From the NCBI RefSeq assembly GCF_900142675.1, contig NZ_FRBS01000001.1, forward strand, positions 930,001-994,000: a stretch of DNA of 64,000 bases, written 5' to 3'. Positions 33,599-43,635 of this stretch are shown piece after piece (positions within the stretch are counted from its first letter, which is position 1; each line of letters starts with the position of its first letter). The position numbers and the translations under genes were made by a program. The notes beneath the pieces are model-generated. The model did no database searches, was not told the origin of the DNA, and saw only the letters and a list, made by a program, of their open reading frames with translations. Source of the stretch: Shouchella rhizosphaerae (GTDB lineage Bacteria; Bacillota; Bacilli; Bacillales; Bacillaceae_D).

Positions 33599-35671
33599 TT
33601 ACTGTTTTTCTTCCTCATAATCACATGAAGTGCAAGCAACAAACACACCTTTTTTCGATTTCTTCTCCACTAACAACCCTTGACATTTTGGGCACGGGCG
33701 CGAAATCGGCTTATCCCAAGACACAAATTCACAGTCTGGGTAACGGTCACATCCATAGAAAATCCGGCGCTTTTTGCTTTTACGTTCAACAATGTTTCCT
33801 TGTTTACACGTAGGGCAAGTGACGCCAATTTCTTTGACAATCGCTTTTGTGTTTCGGCATTCAGGGAAGTTGGAGCAGGCCATAAACTTCCCGTAGCGCC
33901 CCATTTTATAGACCATTTCATGGCCGCATTTTTCACAGTCTTCTCCAGCCGGTTCGTCTTTAATCTCGACTTCTTCCATTTCTTCTTCAGCCACTTTTAA
34001 GCGTTTCTCAAAACTTTGGTAAAACTGGTCGATGATGCTAATCCAGTTGTCCCGCCCGTCTTCGATGCTATCAAGGTCTTCTTCCATTTTCGCCGTAAAT
34101 TCCACATCGAGGATTTCAGGGAAAAATTCAACAATCAAGTCCAACACGATTTCACCAAGTTCTGTCGGAACGAAGCGCTTTTCATCTAGGGCGACGTATC
34201 CACGTCGCTGAATGGTATCAAGTGTTGGCGCATACGTAGACGGCCGCCCGATCCCAAGTTCTTCAAGTGTTTTTACAAGCCTTGCTTCCGTATAGCGTGG
34301 AGGCGGCTGTGTAAAATGCTGATTGGGTGTCACTTCTGTTTTTTCAACTTGCTGCCCTTTTGCCAACGCTGGCAACAACCGATCTTCTTCTTTTTTATTG
34401 TCGTCATTTCCTTCAATGTACACTTTCATAAAACCAGGAAATTTGACTTTTGAGCCGTTAGCCCGAAACTTTACACCATTATTTTCCAAATCAACCGTCA
34501 TCGTATCCATGATCGCAGGTGCCATTTCACTTGCGACAAGGCGCTCCCAAATGAGGCGATACAAGCGGAGTTGGTCCCGTGACAAATACTCTTTTAGTTG
34601 TTTTGGCTCATACTTAACCGAAGTCGGTCGAATCGCTTCATGGGCATCTTGGGCATTTTTGTCCTGCTTTTGTTTTCTTTCCCCTTTACGGGCATACTCT
34701 TCGCCGTATGTGGAGCGAATGTACTCGTATGTTTCTTGTTTGGCAGTATCAGAAATTCGGGTTGAATCGGTACGCATGTACGTAATTAAACCGACTGTCC
34801 CTTCTTTCCCTAAATCGATGCCTTCATATAATTGTTGGGCAATCAGCATCGTTTTCTTAGCGCGGAAATTTAACTTCCTTGCCGCTTCTTGCTGCAGCGA
34901 CGACGTCGTAAAAGGCGAGACAGGGTTGCGGCGCCGTTCTTTTTTGACAACATCAGCAACAGCAAATTGTTTTCCTTTTATTTGCTTTAACACTTCATTG
35001 ACGTTCTCTTCACTCGTTAAGCTTTCTTTTTTGCCATTTCGGCCATAAAACTTTGCTTCAAATGGCTCATCGCCAAGCAAAAACGTCCCCGTTATGCTCC
35101 AATACTCCTCAGGCACAAATTGCTGAATTTCTTTCTCCCTATCTGTAATCAGTTTGACTGCGACAGACTGGACGCGCCCAGCACTCAAGCCTTTTTTCAC
35201 TTTTTTCCACAAAAGCGGCGAGATGTTATAGCCAACAAGGCGATCCAAAATACGCCTTGCTTGTTGGGCATCGACCAAGTCCATATTGATCGGACGTGGA
35301 TGTTTAAAGGCATCTTTAATCGCTGTTTTTGTTATTTCATTAAAAACAACACGGCAATCGGAGTTTTCGTCAATATTCAAGCTGTGTGCCAAATGCCAAG
35401 CAATCGCTTCTCCTTCGCGATCAGGGTCGGCAGCTAGATAAACGCGTTTGGCTTTTTTGGCAGCTGTTTTTAACTCTTTTAACACGGGGCCTTTCCCGCG
35501 GATTGTAATATACCTTGGCTCATAATTGTCTTCAACACTAACGCCCATTTGGCTTTTAGGCAAATCACGCACATGGCCCATCGAGGCTTTGACCACATAT
35601 TTTTTACCTAAATATTTGCCAATGGTTTTGGCTTTAGCGGGAGATTCCACGATTACTAAATAATCGGACAT
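33599..35671 (-). CDS. topA: DNA topoisomerase I
   Basis: Type IA enzyme that relaxes negative supercoils. It has the TOPRIM start ([34 protein letters not shown]) and [12 protein letters not shown], the active-site Tyr in [11 protein letters not shown], and three C-terminal zinc ribbons with Cys clusters (about residues 585-685). The 690 residues match B. subtilis TopA (691). Its promoter lies at 35717-35746. Confidence 0.98.
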   Translation of the reverse strand: MSDYLVIVESPAKAKTIGKYLGKKYVVKASMGHVRDLPKSQMGVSVEDNYEPRYITIRGKGPVLKELKTAAKKAKRVYLAADPDREGEAIAWHLAHSLNIDENSDCRVVFNEITKTAIKDAFKHPRPINMDLVDAQQARRILDRLVGYNISPLLWKKVKKGLSAGRVQSVAVKLITDREKEIQQFVPEEYWSITGTFLLGDEPFEAKFYGRNGKKESLTSEENVNEVLKQIKGKQFAVADVVKKERRRNPVSPFTTSSLQQEAARKLNFRAKKTMLIAQQLYEGIDLGKEGTVGLITYMRTDSTRISDTAKQETYEYIRSTYGEEYARKGERKQKQDKNAQDAHEAIRPTSVKYEPKQLKEYLSRDQLRLYRLIWERLVASEMAPAIMDTMTVDLENNGVKFRANGSKVKFPGFMKVYIEGNDDNKKEEDRLLPALAKGQQVEKTEVTPNQHFTQPPPRYTEARLVKTLEELGIGRPSTYAPTLDTIQRRGYVALDEKRFVPTELGEIVLDLIVEFFPEILDVEFTAKMEEDLDSIEDGRDNWISIIDQFYQSFEKRLKVAEEEMEEVEIKDEPAGEDCEKCGHEMVYKMGRYGKFMACSNFPECRNTKAIVKEIGVTCPTCKQGNIVERKSKKRRIFYGCDRYPDCEFVSWDKPISRPCPKCQGLLVEKKSKKGVFVACTSCDYEEEKQ

Positions 35672-35716
35672 GTAAAGCAGCTCCCTCTCAACTTATTCAT
35701 AATGTAAATCTTCCTC

Positions 35717-35746
35717 ATTATTAAACAGACATTCCCCATTTGTCAA
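35717..35746 (-). promoter_or_regulatory. Sigma-A promoter for topA
   Basis: A perfect TTGACA (35746-35741), an 18-nt spacer and AATAAT (35722-35717). It lies in the 94-bp interval between dprA and topA. Confidence 0.75.
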
Positions 35747-35765
35747 ACGGTAGAAAGCAGCCGGT

Positions 35766-36677
35766 TTAAAAAGACTGGGATTCGCCTGTTTTTGACAAAA
35801 GTTGCGGCATTGCTTCGAATAATGCTTCGCTCGCGTATAGGCAGCCGGCGCCTTGGCTAATGAGCCAATTCGTGCCTTCCGACTGTGCTGAAGTGACAGG
35901 TCCTGGCACAGCAAAGACATCACGCCCTTGCTCTAACGCTAAGTCGGCCGTAATAAGCGATCCGCTTTTCCGCTTTGCTTCTATTATGATCACTGCTTGT
36001 GACAAACCGCTTATAATACGATTTCGGACAGGAAAGTGCCAGCGCTGGGGTTTTACAAACGGCGGATACTCACTTAACAGCAACTGGTGTTCTGCCAATG
36101 CATGGAAAAGTGTAGAATGTTCAGGAGGATAAATGTTGTCAAAACCGGAACCAAGAACGGCAATCGTGGCGCCACCTGTTCGAATCGCCTGCTCATGGGC
36201 CAGCCCATCAATACCACGAGCCATTCCACTAACAATTGTCAAAGAATGTTCGGAAATTGGTTTCGCAATCGTCGCAAGCGCTGCCCGGCCGTAAGCAGTC
36301 GGCGTGCGCGTGCCGCAAATGGCAATTTTTTTCGTTTGCAATCGTTTGATGTTTCCTTTTGCGTATAACAAATAAGGGGGATCGTAAATCGTTTTTAATA
36401 GAGGCGGGTAGAGAGGATGAAAAAGCGGCAGTACTTGAATACCTGTCTCAACAAGGTTGGCGTACATGTTTTCAGGAGTTGTCTTATGGAGATGGCGCCA
36501 AAAAGCAGTGGCGCTATTTTCATTTATGCCGAGCTTAGCAGCAATTTCCAAGGGGCTAGCGTGATAAGGCGCCTGTAGTGACGGATCCCAGCAGAGCAAT
36601 TTCGAAAACGCACGATAATGGCCGTACAGCCACGTATGCACGTGTACATAGCGTCGTACAAAAGAAATAGGGGACAA
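35766..36677 (-). CDS. dprA: DNA-processing protein DprA
   Basis: Binds incoming single-stranded DNA during transformation and loads RecA. The Rossmann-like core is clear: ICGTRTPTAYGRAA, IVSGMARGIDGLAH, VLGSGFDNIYPPEH and SGSLITADLALEQGRDVFAVPG. A weak N-terminal helical domain precedes it, and no C-terminal winged helix is apparent. The start is uncertain. The TTG at 36677 directly abuts GGAG, too close for good initiation, and a GTG about 12 codons downstream is the alternative. It lies behind sucCD after a weak terminator. Confidence 0.93.
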   Translation of the reverse strand: MSPISFVRRYVHVHTWLYGHYRAFSKLLCWDPSLQAPYHASPLEIAAKLGINENSATAFWRHLHKTTPENMYANLVETGIQVLPLFHPLYPPLLKTIYDPPYLLYAKGNIKRLQTKKIAICGTRTPTAYGRAALATIAKPISEHSLTIVSGMARGIDGLAHEQAIRTGGATIAVLGSGFDNIYPPEHSTLFHALAEHQLLLSEYPPFVKPQRWHFPVRNRIISGLSQAVIIIEAKRKSGSLITADLALEQGRDVFAVPGPVTSAQSEGTNWLISQGAGCLYASEALFEAMPQLLSKTGESQSF

Positions 36678-36748
36678 CTCCTTTCTGTATTTGAATGGAC
36701 CGCATAACGTTGTTTAAGCGTTCCGGGGGAGAACTCTGCCACACTTTG

Positions 36749-36776
36749 AAAAGCCCCTTACAACGAGGCAAGGGGC
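36749..36776 (-). terminator. Terminator after sucCD
   Basis: A 7-bp GC-rich stem (36753-36759 with 36770-36776) is followed by four U in the minus-strand transcript. The short U-run suggests moderate strength with possible read-through to dprA. Confidence 0.6.
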
Positions 36777-36790
36777 CAAAAGCCATACCA

Positions 36791-37705
36791 TTATTTTGCG
36801 GTTTCGTGGGTGAGGCTTTTTTCATACAAGCCGTTCGCCTTCAATGCTTCAATAAGTGTTTCTCCCATATCAGAAGGGGTAGCAGCTACACGAATGCCAC
36901 ACGCTTCCATCGTTTTGATTTTCTCTGCTGCCGTCCCTTTGCCGCCTGAGATGATCGCGCCTGCATGGCCCATTCGCTTTCCTGGAGGGGCTGTTTGCCC
37001 GCCGATAAAGCCTACGACTGGTTTTGTCATATTTGCTTTGACCCATTCTGCCGCTTCTTCTTCAGCAGTGCCGCCAATTTCACCAATCATAATTACAGCA
37101 TACGTGTCTGGATCTTCATTAAACAAAGATAGAACGTCAATAAAATCAGTGCCATTTACAGGGTCGCCACCAATGCCAACAGCTGTTGATTGCCCAATGC
37201 CAGCCGTTGATAGTTGATGAACCGCCTCATAAGTCAATGTCCCTGAACGGGAAACAACGCCAATATGGCCTTTTTTATGAATATAGCCAGGCATGATGCC
37301 AATTTTGCATTCTTCTGGTGTAATAACACCTGGGCAGTTTGGTCCGACGAGGCGTGTTTGCTTGCCTGCCATATAACGCTTCACTTTTACCATATCTAGA
37401 ACAGGAATGCCTTCAGTAATGCAAATGACAAGCTCAAGTTCTGCATCGGTTGCTTCCATTATCGCATCAGCGGCAAAGGCTGGCGGTACATAAATCACGC
37501 TCGCATTGGCACCTGTTGCTTCTACAGCTTCTTGAACCGTGTTAAATACAGGTACGCCTTCAATGTCTGTTCCGCCTTTTCCTGGCGTTACGCCACCGAC
37601 GATGTTTGTCCCATATTCAAGCGCTTGCTTTGTATGGAACAGCCCAGTAGCGCCTGTAATCCCTTGAACAATCACTTTTGTATCTTTATTGATTAAGATG
37701 CTCAT
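36791..37705 (-). CDS. sucD: Succinyl-CoA synthetase alpha subunit
   Basis: CoA-binding and phospho-histidine subunit of the TCA cycle enzyme. The N-terminal CoA site is [29 protein letters not shown]. The catalytic His lies in [15 protein letters not shown] near residue 250. The 304 residues are close to B. subtilis SucD (300). It follows sucC by 18 bases. Confidence 0.98.
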   Translation of the reverse strand: MSILINKDTKVIVQGITGATGLFHTKQALEYGTNIVGGVTPGKGGTDIEGVPVFNTVQEAVEATGANASVIYVPPAFAADAIMEATDAELELVICITEGIPVLDMVKVKRYMAGKQTRLVGPNCPGVITPEECKIGIMPGYIHKKGHIGVVSRSGTLTYEAVHQLSTAGIGQSTAVGIGGDPVNGTDFIDVLSLFNEDPDTYAVIMIGEIGGTAEEEAAEWVKANMTKPVVGFIGGQTAPPGKRMGHAGAIISGGKGTAAEKIKTMEACGIRVAATPSDMGETLIEALKANGLYEKSLTHETAK

Positions 37706-37723
37706 TTGCTTAGCTCCACCCTT

Positions 37724-38884
37724 CTAGTTCACTAATGAAACGATTTTTTGTGCGCCATCGGCCATTGAATCGGCTGCAGTAATGTTTAAGCCTGATTCTT
37801 TTAGCATTTTTTTGCCAAGTTCCACGTTGGTGCCTTCCAAGCGGACAACAAGCGGGATTTCTAGGCCAACTTCTTTCGTTGCTGCAATGACGCCGTCCGC
37901 GATGATGTCACATTTCATAATGCCACCAAAGATGTTGACAAAAATGCCTTTTACGTTTTCGTCTGACAAAATCAGCTTAAACGCTTCCGTTACTTTTTCT
38001 GCCGTTGCGCCGCCCCCAACATCAAGGAAGTTAGCCGGATCGCCGTTGTAGTGTTTGATAATGTCCATTGTTGCCATAGCAAGGCCAGCTCCATTCACCA
38101 TGCAGCCAATGTTTCCATCTAGGGCAATATAGTTCAAGTCATGTTTAGACGCTTCGATTTCTTTTACATCTTCCTCTTCCAAATCGCGTAATTCTAAAAT
38201 GTCTTTATGGCGGTAAAGCGCATTTGAATCAAAGTTGAACTTGGCATCCAATGCCATGACTTTGCCGTCGCCAGTCGTTACAAGTGGGTTGATTTCAGCA
38301 ATCGATGCATCTTTATCCACAAACACTTGGTACAAGCCCATCATAAATTTGACGGCTTGGCCGACAAGTTCTTTTGGAATATTTATGTTAAAAGCAATGC
38401 GTCTCGCTTGGAACCCTTGCAAGCCTACAGCAGGGTCAATCACTTCTTTAAAGATCTTTTCTGGTGTTTTTTCGGCTACTTCTTCGATTTCAGTGCCGCC
38501 TTCTTCAGAAGCCATCAAGACAACGCTTGAAGTCGCACGGTCGACAACAAGGCCTATATAGTATTCGCTTTTAATGTCACAGCCTTCTTCAATGAGTAAG
38601 CGCTTTACTTCTTTCCCTGCCGGTCCAGTTTGATGCGTGACAAGCGTTTTTCCAAGAATTTCTTCCGCATATGTACGAACTTCATCGAGGTTCTTTGCAA
38701 CTTTTACGCCGCCAGCTTTTCCCCGCCCCCCTGCGTGAATCTGTGCTTTAACAACAGATACAGATGAGCCAAGCTCTTTTGCGGCTTCTACTGCTTCATC
38801 AACAGAAAATGCTACTTTTCCGTTTGGAACGGCTACGCCGTACGAACGAAGAATTTCTTTACCCTGGTACTCATGGATATTCAT
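37724..38884 (-). CDS. sucC: Succinyl-CoA synthetase beta subunit
   Basis: Nucleotide-binding ATP-grasp subunit. It starts [22 protein letters not shown], then [10 protein letters not shown], and carries the AEINPLV Mg-binding and GGGATAEKV CoA-side motifs. The 386 residues are normal. Its upstream region carries an extended -10 promoter with an overlapping inverted repeat. Confidence 0.98.
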
Positions 38885-38927
38885 TCTCTCTCCAGCCTCC
38901 TGTAATCACGTGCTTTGCTTTGCACGA

Positions 38928-38966
38928 GAATTTTCGTGTTAATACGAAATTCTTTTCCATTTTAGC
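38928..38966 (-). promoter_or_regulatory. Extended -10 promoter and overlapping inverted repeat upstream of sucC
   Basis: Minus strand TGCTAAAAT (38967-38959) is an extended -10. An imperfect inverted repeat (arms 38928-38937 and 38944-38952, sharing GAATTTCGT-type arms) starts 7 nt downstream and would cover the transcript start. This suggests an operator. The cognate regulator is unknown. Confidence 0.5.
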
Positions 38967-39018
38967 ACTTTTTTCGCCGCTTGGGGAGGGGTAACCGTTA
39001 TCATTCCGACAATTTGTT

Positions 39019-39504
39019 TCATTTTTTATCTTTCTGTTTTTCCTCGGTGGGCTCAGCGCTTTCTTGGCGCGGTTTGTTTTTTTTCGAAAACAGTGCCTTC
39101 AGCCCCTTTGCGATCATGTCCTTTTCAAGCGCAGGGCGATGTTGGCCAAATTCATCGGAAAATTCCTCTTCGCCGATTTTACGTTTTTCATCCATCTCTT
39201 TTCCCCCTTTCTCTGTTTTAGTATGGGCTGATCCAGAAAAATCATGAACAGAATCGAGGGAATGGAGAAAAACAAATAGTTCGGCGGCTACTTCATAGAG
39301 GGACTCGGGGATGAATTGCATCTCACGAAGATGAGCGAGCTCTTCTGAAAGTTGCTGGTGCTTGATAACGGGGATGCCCTGTTTTTTTGCTTCAGCGACC
39401 ATGGCTTCAGCTTGTTTCCGTGCTCCTTTGGCGACAAGGCGCGGCGCCACGTCTCCATCTTTGTAAGAAAGAGCGTAGGCGCGCTTCATACGTTTTTGCT
39501 TCAT
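39019..39504 (-). CDS. ylqH: YlqH: FlhB cytosolic-domain-like protein with extended tail
   Basis: The first ~85 residues (YALSYKDGDVAPRLVAKGARKQAEAMVAEAKKQGIPVIKHQQLSEELAHL, then IPESLYEVAAELFVFL) resemble the C-terminal cytosolic domain of FlhB without the membrane part or NPTH site. B. subtilis YlqH is about 93 residues; here 161. The extra 75 residues are highly charged. An internal ATG near residue 104 is preceded by AAGGGGG with good spacing, so a separate 58-residue product is possible. The start overlaps the ylqG stop by 4 bases. Confidence 0.85.
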   Translation of the reverse strand: MKQKRMKRAYALSYKDGDVAPRLVAKGARKQAEAMVAEAKKQGIPVIKHQQLSEELAHLREMQFIPESLYEVAAELFVFLHSLDSVHDFSGSAHTKTEKGGKEMDEKRKIGEEEFSDEFGQHRPALEKDMIAKGLKALFSKKNKPRQESAEPTEEKQKDKK

Positions 39505-40619
39505 AGGCGAATATCGACTCCTTTAGCAGGCAAACGGGGCATTGTCTTGTTTGTATGGGCTTCGCTTTTCAGCCAACGGCATGTTTCAAGTGTATAACCT
39601 GCCGCTGCCAATCGATCACGGAGTTGTTCCACTAACGAAACAAAAGCAGGCGGTGCTGGTTGCCCGCTGTAAATCGTCGCGAATAGCCGCTGTTCATGCT
39701 GACGTCCATCTACTAATACATAACCAAGCTGTTCAAGCTCAGCGCTAATATAAAAACGCAGCGGCTTTTTCTCCTCGCTGTTCTCAGCAGCACTTTCCCA
39801 CTGCAACAACCAATCATGGCCAAACAAAGGAATAAATTGTTGTTTGAGCGAAGGGATAAGCGTGCCTTCTTGGTAAAGAGAAAAGCGCAAAGCCAGGTCT
39901 TCAGCGGCTTTTTTTGCTTTTCTGTCTCCTGCTCCATTCCGAATAGGCTCAAGTAGCTCCGTCACCCGTCCGAGCGTGCTCAGATACGCTTTTAACAGCT
40001 CGCCTCGTCGAAATTCGCCCGCTTCCAGCTGGCGCCCAAGCTCCTCCAATTGTAAAAGGAGTTGGGCAGGCACTGTATGTTTCCAAGCTGCAGCAAACTG
40101 CCGTAGCGCGACACTTAGTGACTCAGATGCATTTACTTCCACATGGGCGGCTTGGAGCGTGGCGGCTGTCACGCTTACGTTCTGCTGCTTGATGTAAAGC
40201 AATGCTTCTTTTGTCTGCTGTTCAGACAGCTTCAATGATGCATACGCGTGGGCCACGCCTGCAAATCCCTTTTTTGTCAAAGGCAATCCAGTTGAATCCA
40301 GCAATGCAAGCACACGGACATTGCGGTGTGAAGGCGTTCTATCCCACGATGTGAGAAGCTGTTCATATGAATGGCCTTCTGCCGCTTTTTGCAAGATCGG
40401 CAAAGGTTGTCCTTTTTGCACCGTAAACCAATAGGTCTTGCCCACCGTCAAATCGGCTTTTAGCTCGGCCACCACACGTGTATCCTTCAATTGAATTTGC
40501 ACAAGCCCAGAATCGGCAAAACGGTTCAGCACAACGCCACGCAAGACTTGCCCTTCATGAAAGGCCAATGTTTGGCCTGATCCATTTACACGATCAACGA
40601 ACAAACCTCCGATTTCCAT
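39501..40619 (-). CDS. ylqG: YlqG: uncharacterised protein with FliK-like C-terminal region
   Basis: Position between rnhB and ylqH identifies it with YlqG. The N-terminus (FHEGQVLRGVVLNRFADSGLVQIQLKDTRVVAEL) looks like a small beta barrel. The middle is helical. The C-terminal segment (PLRFYISAELEQLGYVLVDGRQHEQRLFATIYSGQPAPPAFVSLVEQLRDRLAAAGY) resembles the FliK C-domain pattern of beta strands followed by a helix. At 372 residues it is shorter than B. subtilis YlqG (about 512). AAGGAG precedes the ATG. Function unknown; the FliK likeness is inference. Confidence 0.75.
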   Translation of the reverse strand: MEIGGLFVDRVNGSGQTLAFHEGQVLRGVVLNRFADSGLVQIQLKDTRVVAELKADLTVGKTYWFTVQKGQPLPILQKAAEGHSYEQLLTSWDRTPSHRNVRVLALLDSTGLPLTKKGFAGVAHAYASLKLSEQQTKEALLYIKQQNVSVTAATLQAAHVEVNASESLSVALRQFAAAWKHTVPAQLLLQLEELGRQLEAGEFRRGELLKAYLSTLGRVTELLEPIRNGAGDRKAKKAAEDLALRFSLYQEGTLIPSLKQQFIPLFGHDWLLQWESAAENSEEKKPLRFYISAELEQLGYVLVDGRQHEQRLFATIYSGQPAPPAFVSLVEQLRDRLAAAGYTLETCRWLKSEAHTNKTMPRLPAKGVDIRL

Positions 40620-40633
40620 TGGTTTCTCCTTTT

Positions 40634-41413
40634 TTATGTACCGTAAATCAAGCCTTGGCTTTCTTCCAGCACCGGCCGGAAGGACTTGCGGTGTTCCGGT
40701 GTCATTCCGTAAGTCCGCAAAGCTTGTAAGTGTGACGCTGTGCCATATCCAGCATGTGTGTCAAAACCGTATCCTGGATATGTCTGGGCCAATTCCTCCA
40801 TATAACGGTCACGCCATACTTTGGCGAGCACTGAGCTGGCAGCAATCGATAAACTTTTGGCGTCTCCCTTTATAAGCGATGTTTGAGCGATTGGCACATC
40901 AAGACGAACGGCATCGAGCAGCAAATGGTCAGCCTTCTGGCTGAGGCCGTTGATTGCTTTCGTCATCGCCTTTTTCGTCGCTTGCAAAATGTTGATTTCA
41001 TCAATTTCCGCTGCACTTACGCTGGCAATCGAATAGGCGACTGCTTGTTCGGAAATCATTTTTGCATATTCTTCCCGTTTGGCTTTTGACAATTTTTTCG
41101 AATCCGTCAGCCCTAATAATTGAAAGCCATCTGGCAATATGCAAGCGCACGCTGTTACAGGGCCAGCAAGGGGGCCTCTCCCTACTTCGTCAACGCCGCA
41201 AACAGCTACATAACCGCGCTGTTTTAGTTCTTGTTCGTAACGCCACATTTGCTTATGCATTTGTATAAGCGTTTGCTGCTTTTCCTGCTGCGCTTGATAA
41301 CGCTTAAGCAGCTCTTGCACTCCTTTGCGCTGATCTTTTTTTAACTCGTCTAACTCATTGTGGCTAATGGACCCGTCCATTAGCTTTCTGCGGATTGCCG
41401 CGATTGGCACCAA
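40634..41413 (-). CDS. rnhB: Ribonuclease HII
   Basis: Removes ribonucleotides and RNA primers from DNA. It has an N-terminal helical extension of ~65 residues, as in Bacillus RnhB, then the catalytic core with GVDEVGRGPLAGPV (Asp-Glu), LLLDAVRLD (Asp) and the later SLSIAASSVLAKVWRD helix. The TTG at 41413 is supported by AAGGAGG 7 nt upstream. The 259 residues are normal. The 281 bp between it and rbgA holds no gene I can support. Confidence 0.97.
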   Translation of the reverse strand: MVPIAAIRRKLMDGSISHNELDELKKDQRKGVQELLKRYQAQQEKQQTLIQMHKQMWRYEQELKQRGYVAVCGVDEVGRGPLAGPVTACACILPDGFQLLGLTDSKKLSKAKREEYAKMISEQAVAYSIASVSAAEIDEINILQATKKAMTKAINGLSQKADHLLLDAVRLDVPIAQTSLIKGDAKSLSIAASSVLAKVWRDRYMEELAQTYPGYGFDTHAGYGTASHLQALRTYGMTPEHRKSFRPVLEESQGLIYGT

Positions 41414-41694
41414 TGCCTTTCCTCCTTGTCTATGAAACTAGCAATAGAATAGTATGTATAACGCCAAGGAATTGGAGAAGCTCTTAAGGATGGCGGCTCT
41501 TGCTTTTTATCAGCTTCTTTGCCGATATGATCCATACAGTTTCGTCGCTTATTTTCCAAGGCGAAGTCGACAGGCGTCGTCGTTTCCAGCAGACTATGCT
41601 TTCGTTCCATGTCCAAAAAAACACTGTCCATGAAATACGTCCATTTGTGCAACGTCTCTCGCCTGCATTCCTCGTCTATTAGTTTGAGTGATGC

Positions 41695-42561
41695 CTACAG
41701 CGCTTCGTGTTCCGCTTTTTCCAACGTCACTTTTCCGATTGTGCCGCTACGCAGCTCGCGCAAGATCAATTCAGCCGTTTTATCAAAATCGACAAGGCCT
41801 CCACGAACAATGCAACCCCTTTTTTTTCCGATCGCTTCAAACAAAGGGACGATGTCGTCCTCTTCGCTGTTTCGTTCGATGCCATAGCGTGCTTCGAGCA
41901 AATCTGGATATTCAGCTGCTAAGTAGCGAAGCGCATAGGCAGCCACGTCGCCGTAGTCTAGCAATTCGTCTTTAATGGCACCTGTTGCAGCAAGGCGTAA
42001 ACCGACTTCTTGATCATCAAATTTAGGCCATAAAATCCCTGGGGTGTCAAGAAGTTCAAGTTCCTGCTTGACTTTGATCCATTGCTGTTGTTTGGTCACT
42101 CCAGGGCGATCGCCAACTTTCGCCTGCCGTTTATTAACAAGGCGATTAATAAGTGTCGATTTGCCGACATTGGGGATACCGAGAATGATCGCTCGCAGCG
42201 GACGCGGTTTCATCCCTTTTTGTTCCCATTTTTGATAGAGGGCGCTTGCTAGCGTTTTGCAGGCAGGCGCAATGTTTTTAACGCCTGCTCCTGTTTGCGC
42301 ATTGATTGCCAGGACTTCAGCTCCAGTCCGTTTAAAAAAAGCGCGCCACCGTTCCGTTTCCGCTGGGTCCGCTAAATCAGCCTTATTTAACAGCATCAGC
42401 CTCGGCTTTTGTTGCGCCAATTCATCAATGAGTGGATTGCGGGAAGACTGGGGAAGGCGAGCATCGACAAGTTCAATCACAACATCGATCAGTTTTAATT
42501 TTTCTTTTATTTCTCGGCGTGCCTTGGCCATATGGCCAGGGTACCATTGAATCGTTTTCAA
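41695..42561 (-). CDS. rbgA: Ribosome assembly GTPase RbgA (YlqF)
   Basis: Circularly permuted GTPase needed for late 50S maturation. G4 (LLNKADLAD) precedes G1 ([14 protein letters not shown]) and G3 (DTPGILWP), the diagnostic order. The family start [18 protein letters not shown] is reached from the TTG at 42561 with AGGTGA 5 nt upstream, giving 288 residues against 282 in B. subtilis. An ATG at 42609 lies inside the sip gene and is rejected. Confidence 0.97.
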   Translation of the reverse strand: MKTIQWYPGHMAKARREIKEKLKLIDVVIELVDARLPQSSRNPLIDELAQQKPRLMLLNKADLADPAETERWRAFFKRTGAEVLAINAQTGAGVKNIAPACKTLASALYQKWEQKGMKPRPLRAIILGIPNVGKSTLINRLVNKRQAKVGDRPGVTKQQQWIKVKQELELLDTPGILWPKFDDQEVGLRLAATGAIKDELLDYGDVAAYALRYLAAEYPDLLEARYGIERNSEEDDIVPLFEAIGKKRGCIVRGGLVDFDKTAELILRELRSGTIGKVTLEKAEHEAL

Positions 42562-42595
42562 CCATTTCACCTGCTTTGTGGGCAAAAATAGCCCA

Positions 42596-43150
42596 TTAAT
42601 CATTGACAATGCTTATATGTTCAAACGGATAAAAAATGACGTTGGCTTTGCCGATAATTTCTGATTTCGGAATGAGGCCAATATCACGGCTGTCTTTACT
42701 TAAACGGCGATTATCGCCCATCATAAAATAATAGTCGTCAGGGATTACTTCTTCGCCGATCATCTCTTCCAGAGTAAAATCGCCAGTAAGCAATTGGTCG
42801 CCGTAAAGCGTTTGTTTCAGCGAGTTTAAATAAGGTTCCGCTGTTTCTTTCCCGTTAATATAAAGCGTATCGTTTTCATATTTCAAATGGTCGCCAGGGA
42901 GGCCAATGATCCGTTTGATATAATCTTTCCCGCCAGGTGCGTGGAAAACAACAATATCAAACCGTTTCGGCTCAATAAAAACATACCCAATTTGGTTGAC
43001 GATCATTTTGTCCCCAGAGTCGAGCGTTGGCTGCATCGAATGGCCGTCTACAACAATGGGCGCGTACAAAAAAAGGCGTACGAGCATTGTGGCGCATAAC
43101 GCGATGCAAATGGCTTTGGCCCACTCAATTGGAAATCCGCGAAATGCCAC
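42596..43150 (-). CDS. Type I signal peptidase
   Basis: Cleaves signal peptides of secreted proteins. It has a single N-terminal membrane helix (about residues 10-30), the catalytic Ser38 in DGHSMQPTL, the catalytic Lys79 in [13 protein letters not shown] and the [11 protein letters not shown] box. The 184 residues match SipS/T-class enzymes. The GTG at 43150 follows AGGAGG by 8 nt. It is absent at this place in B. subtilis but found here in other alkaliphilic Bacillaceae, as far as I recall. Confidence 0.96.
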   Translation of the reverse strand: MAFRGFPIEWAKAICIALCATMLVRLFLYAPIVVDGHSMQPTLDSGDKMIVNQIGYVFIEPKRFDIVVFHAPGGKDYIKRIIGLPGDHLKYENDTLYINGKETAEPYLNSLKQTLYGDQLLTGDFTLEEMIGEEVIPDDYYFMMGDNRRLSKDSRDIGLIPKSEIIGKANVIFYPFEHISIVND

Positions 43151-43268
43151 CTGTGATGCCTCCTCTTTTTCTCTTTAGTTTACCATAAAAAGAAGCACGT
43201 AGTCACTTGGCGGTTCTGCAAAATTCTGCACAACACATACAACCACTAAACTTTCTAAAAGCAGCAAA

Positions 43269-43297
43269 ATGACAACCCATTTACTCCCAAATATGAT
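43269..43297 (+). promoter_or_regulatory. Sigma-A promoter for the small membrane-protein gene
   Basis: ATGACA, an exact 17-nt spacer and TATGAT, followed about 24 nt later by a GGGGTGG ribosome-binding site. This is the only good plus-strand promoter in the window. Confidence 0.75.
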
Positions 43298-43332
43298 AGG
43301 ATGAACACAACAATAAAAAAGGGGTGGTCAGT

Positions 43333-43524
43333 ATGAATCCGACATTGGCACTCGTTCTTATTTTTGTGTTTGTCATTGCCGATTTCTTGTGGATTGACCA
43401 AGACAGTAAGAGATGGGGGTGGCTAAAAAATTGGCCTAAACCTGCCAAAATTGTGTTCTTTTCCGGCTTTGGCATTATCCTATTTGCTTTCTATGTTGTC
43501 GTCACTTTTCCGCTGACTCGCTGA
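43333..43524 (+). CDS. Small two-helix membrane protein, unknown function
   Basis: I do not recognise this 63-residue protein. It starts at ATG 43333, with a strong upstream promoter and Shine-Dalgarno. Two hydrophobic segments (LALVLIFVFVIADFLWI and IVFFSGFGIILFAFYVVVTF) flank a short charged Trp-rich loop (DQDSKRWGWLKNWPKPAK), suggesting an inner-membrane hairpin with a positive loop in the cytoplasm. It is transcribed against all neighbours, divergent from sip and convergent with rplS. Initiation signals make it a credible gene. Confidence 0.7.
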   Translation: MNPTLALVLIFVFVIADFLWIDQDSKRWGWLKNWPKPAKIVFFSGFGIILFAFYVVVTFPLTR

Positions 43525-43635
43525 CCATCCAGCTTCGCACTTTAATTAGAGCGTGCTGTTGCCTTGATAACGCCTGGACAATTGCCGTAGTCGATTTTTT
43601 TAGAGGCCCTTTTTCTTATGTCCCTATTTTGCCCC

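Noticed and set aside
34323-35048. Long plus-strand frame (241 codons) opposite topA
   Set aside because: Antisense shadow of the conserved topA codons; Ser/Phe/Leu-rich translation without domain character or initiation signals.
41380-41652. A 90-codon minus-strand open frame between rbgA and rnhB
   Set aside because: It begins at a TTG with no good ribosome-binding site, overlaps the rnhB start, and its translation shows no recognisable domain. The 281-bp gap is better described as non-coding.
43151-43268. A promoter for the signal peptidase gene (GTGACT, 18-nt spacer, TAAACT on the minus strand)
   Set aside because: Only partial matches in each hexamer; not strong enough to list as a feature.
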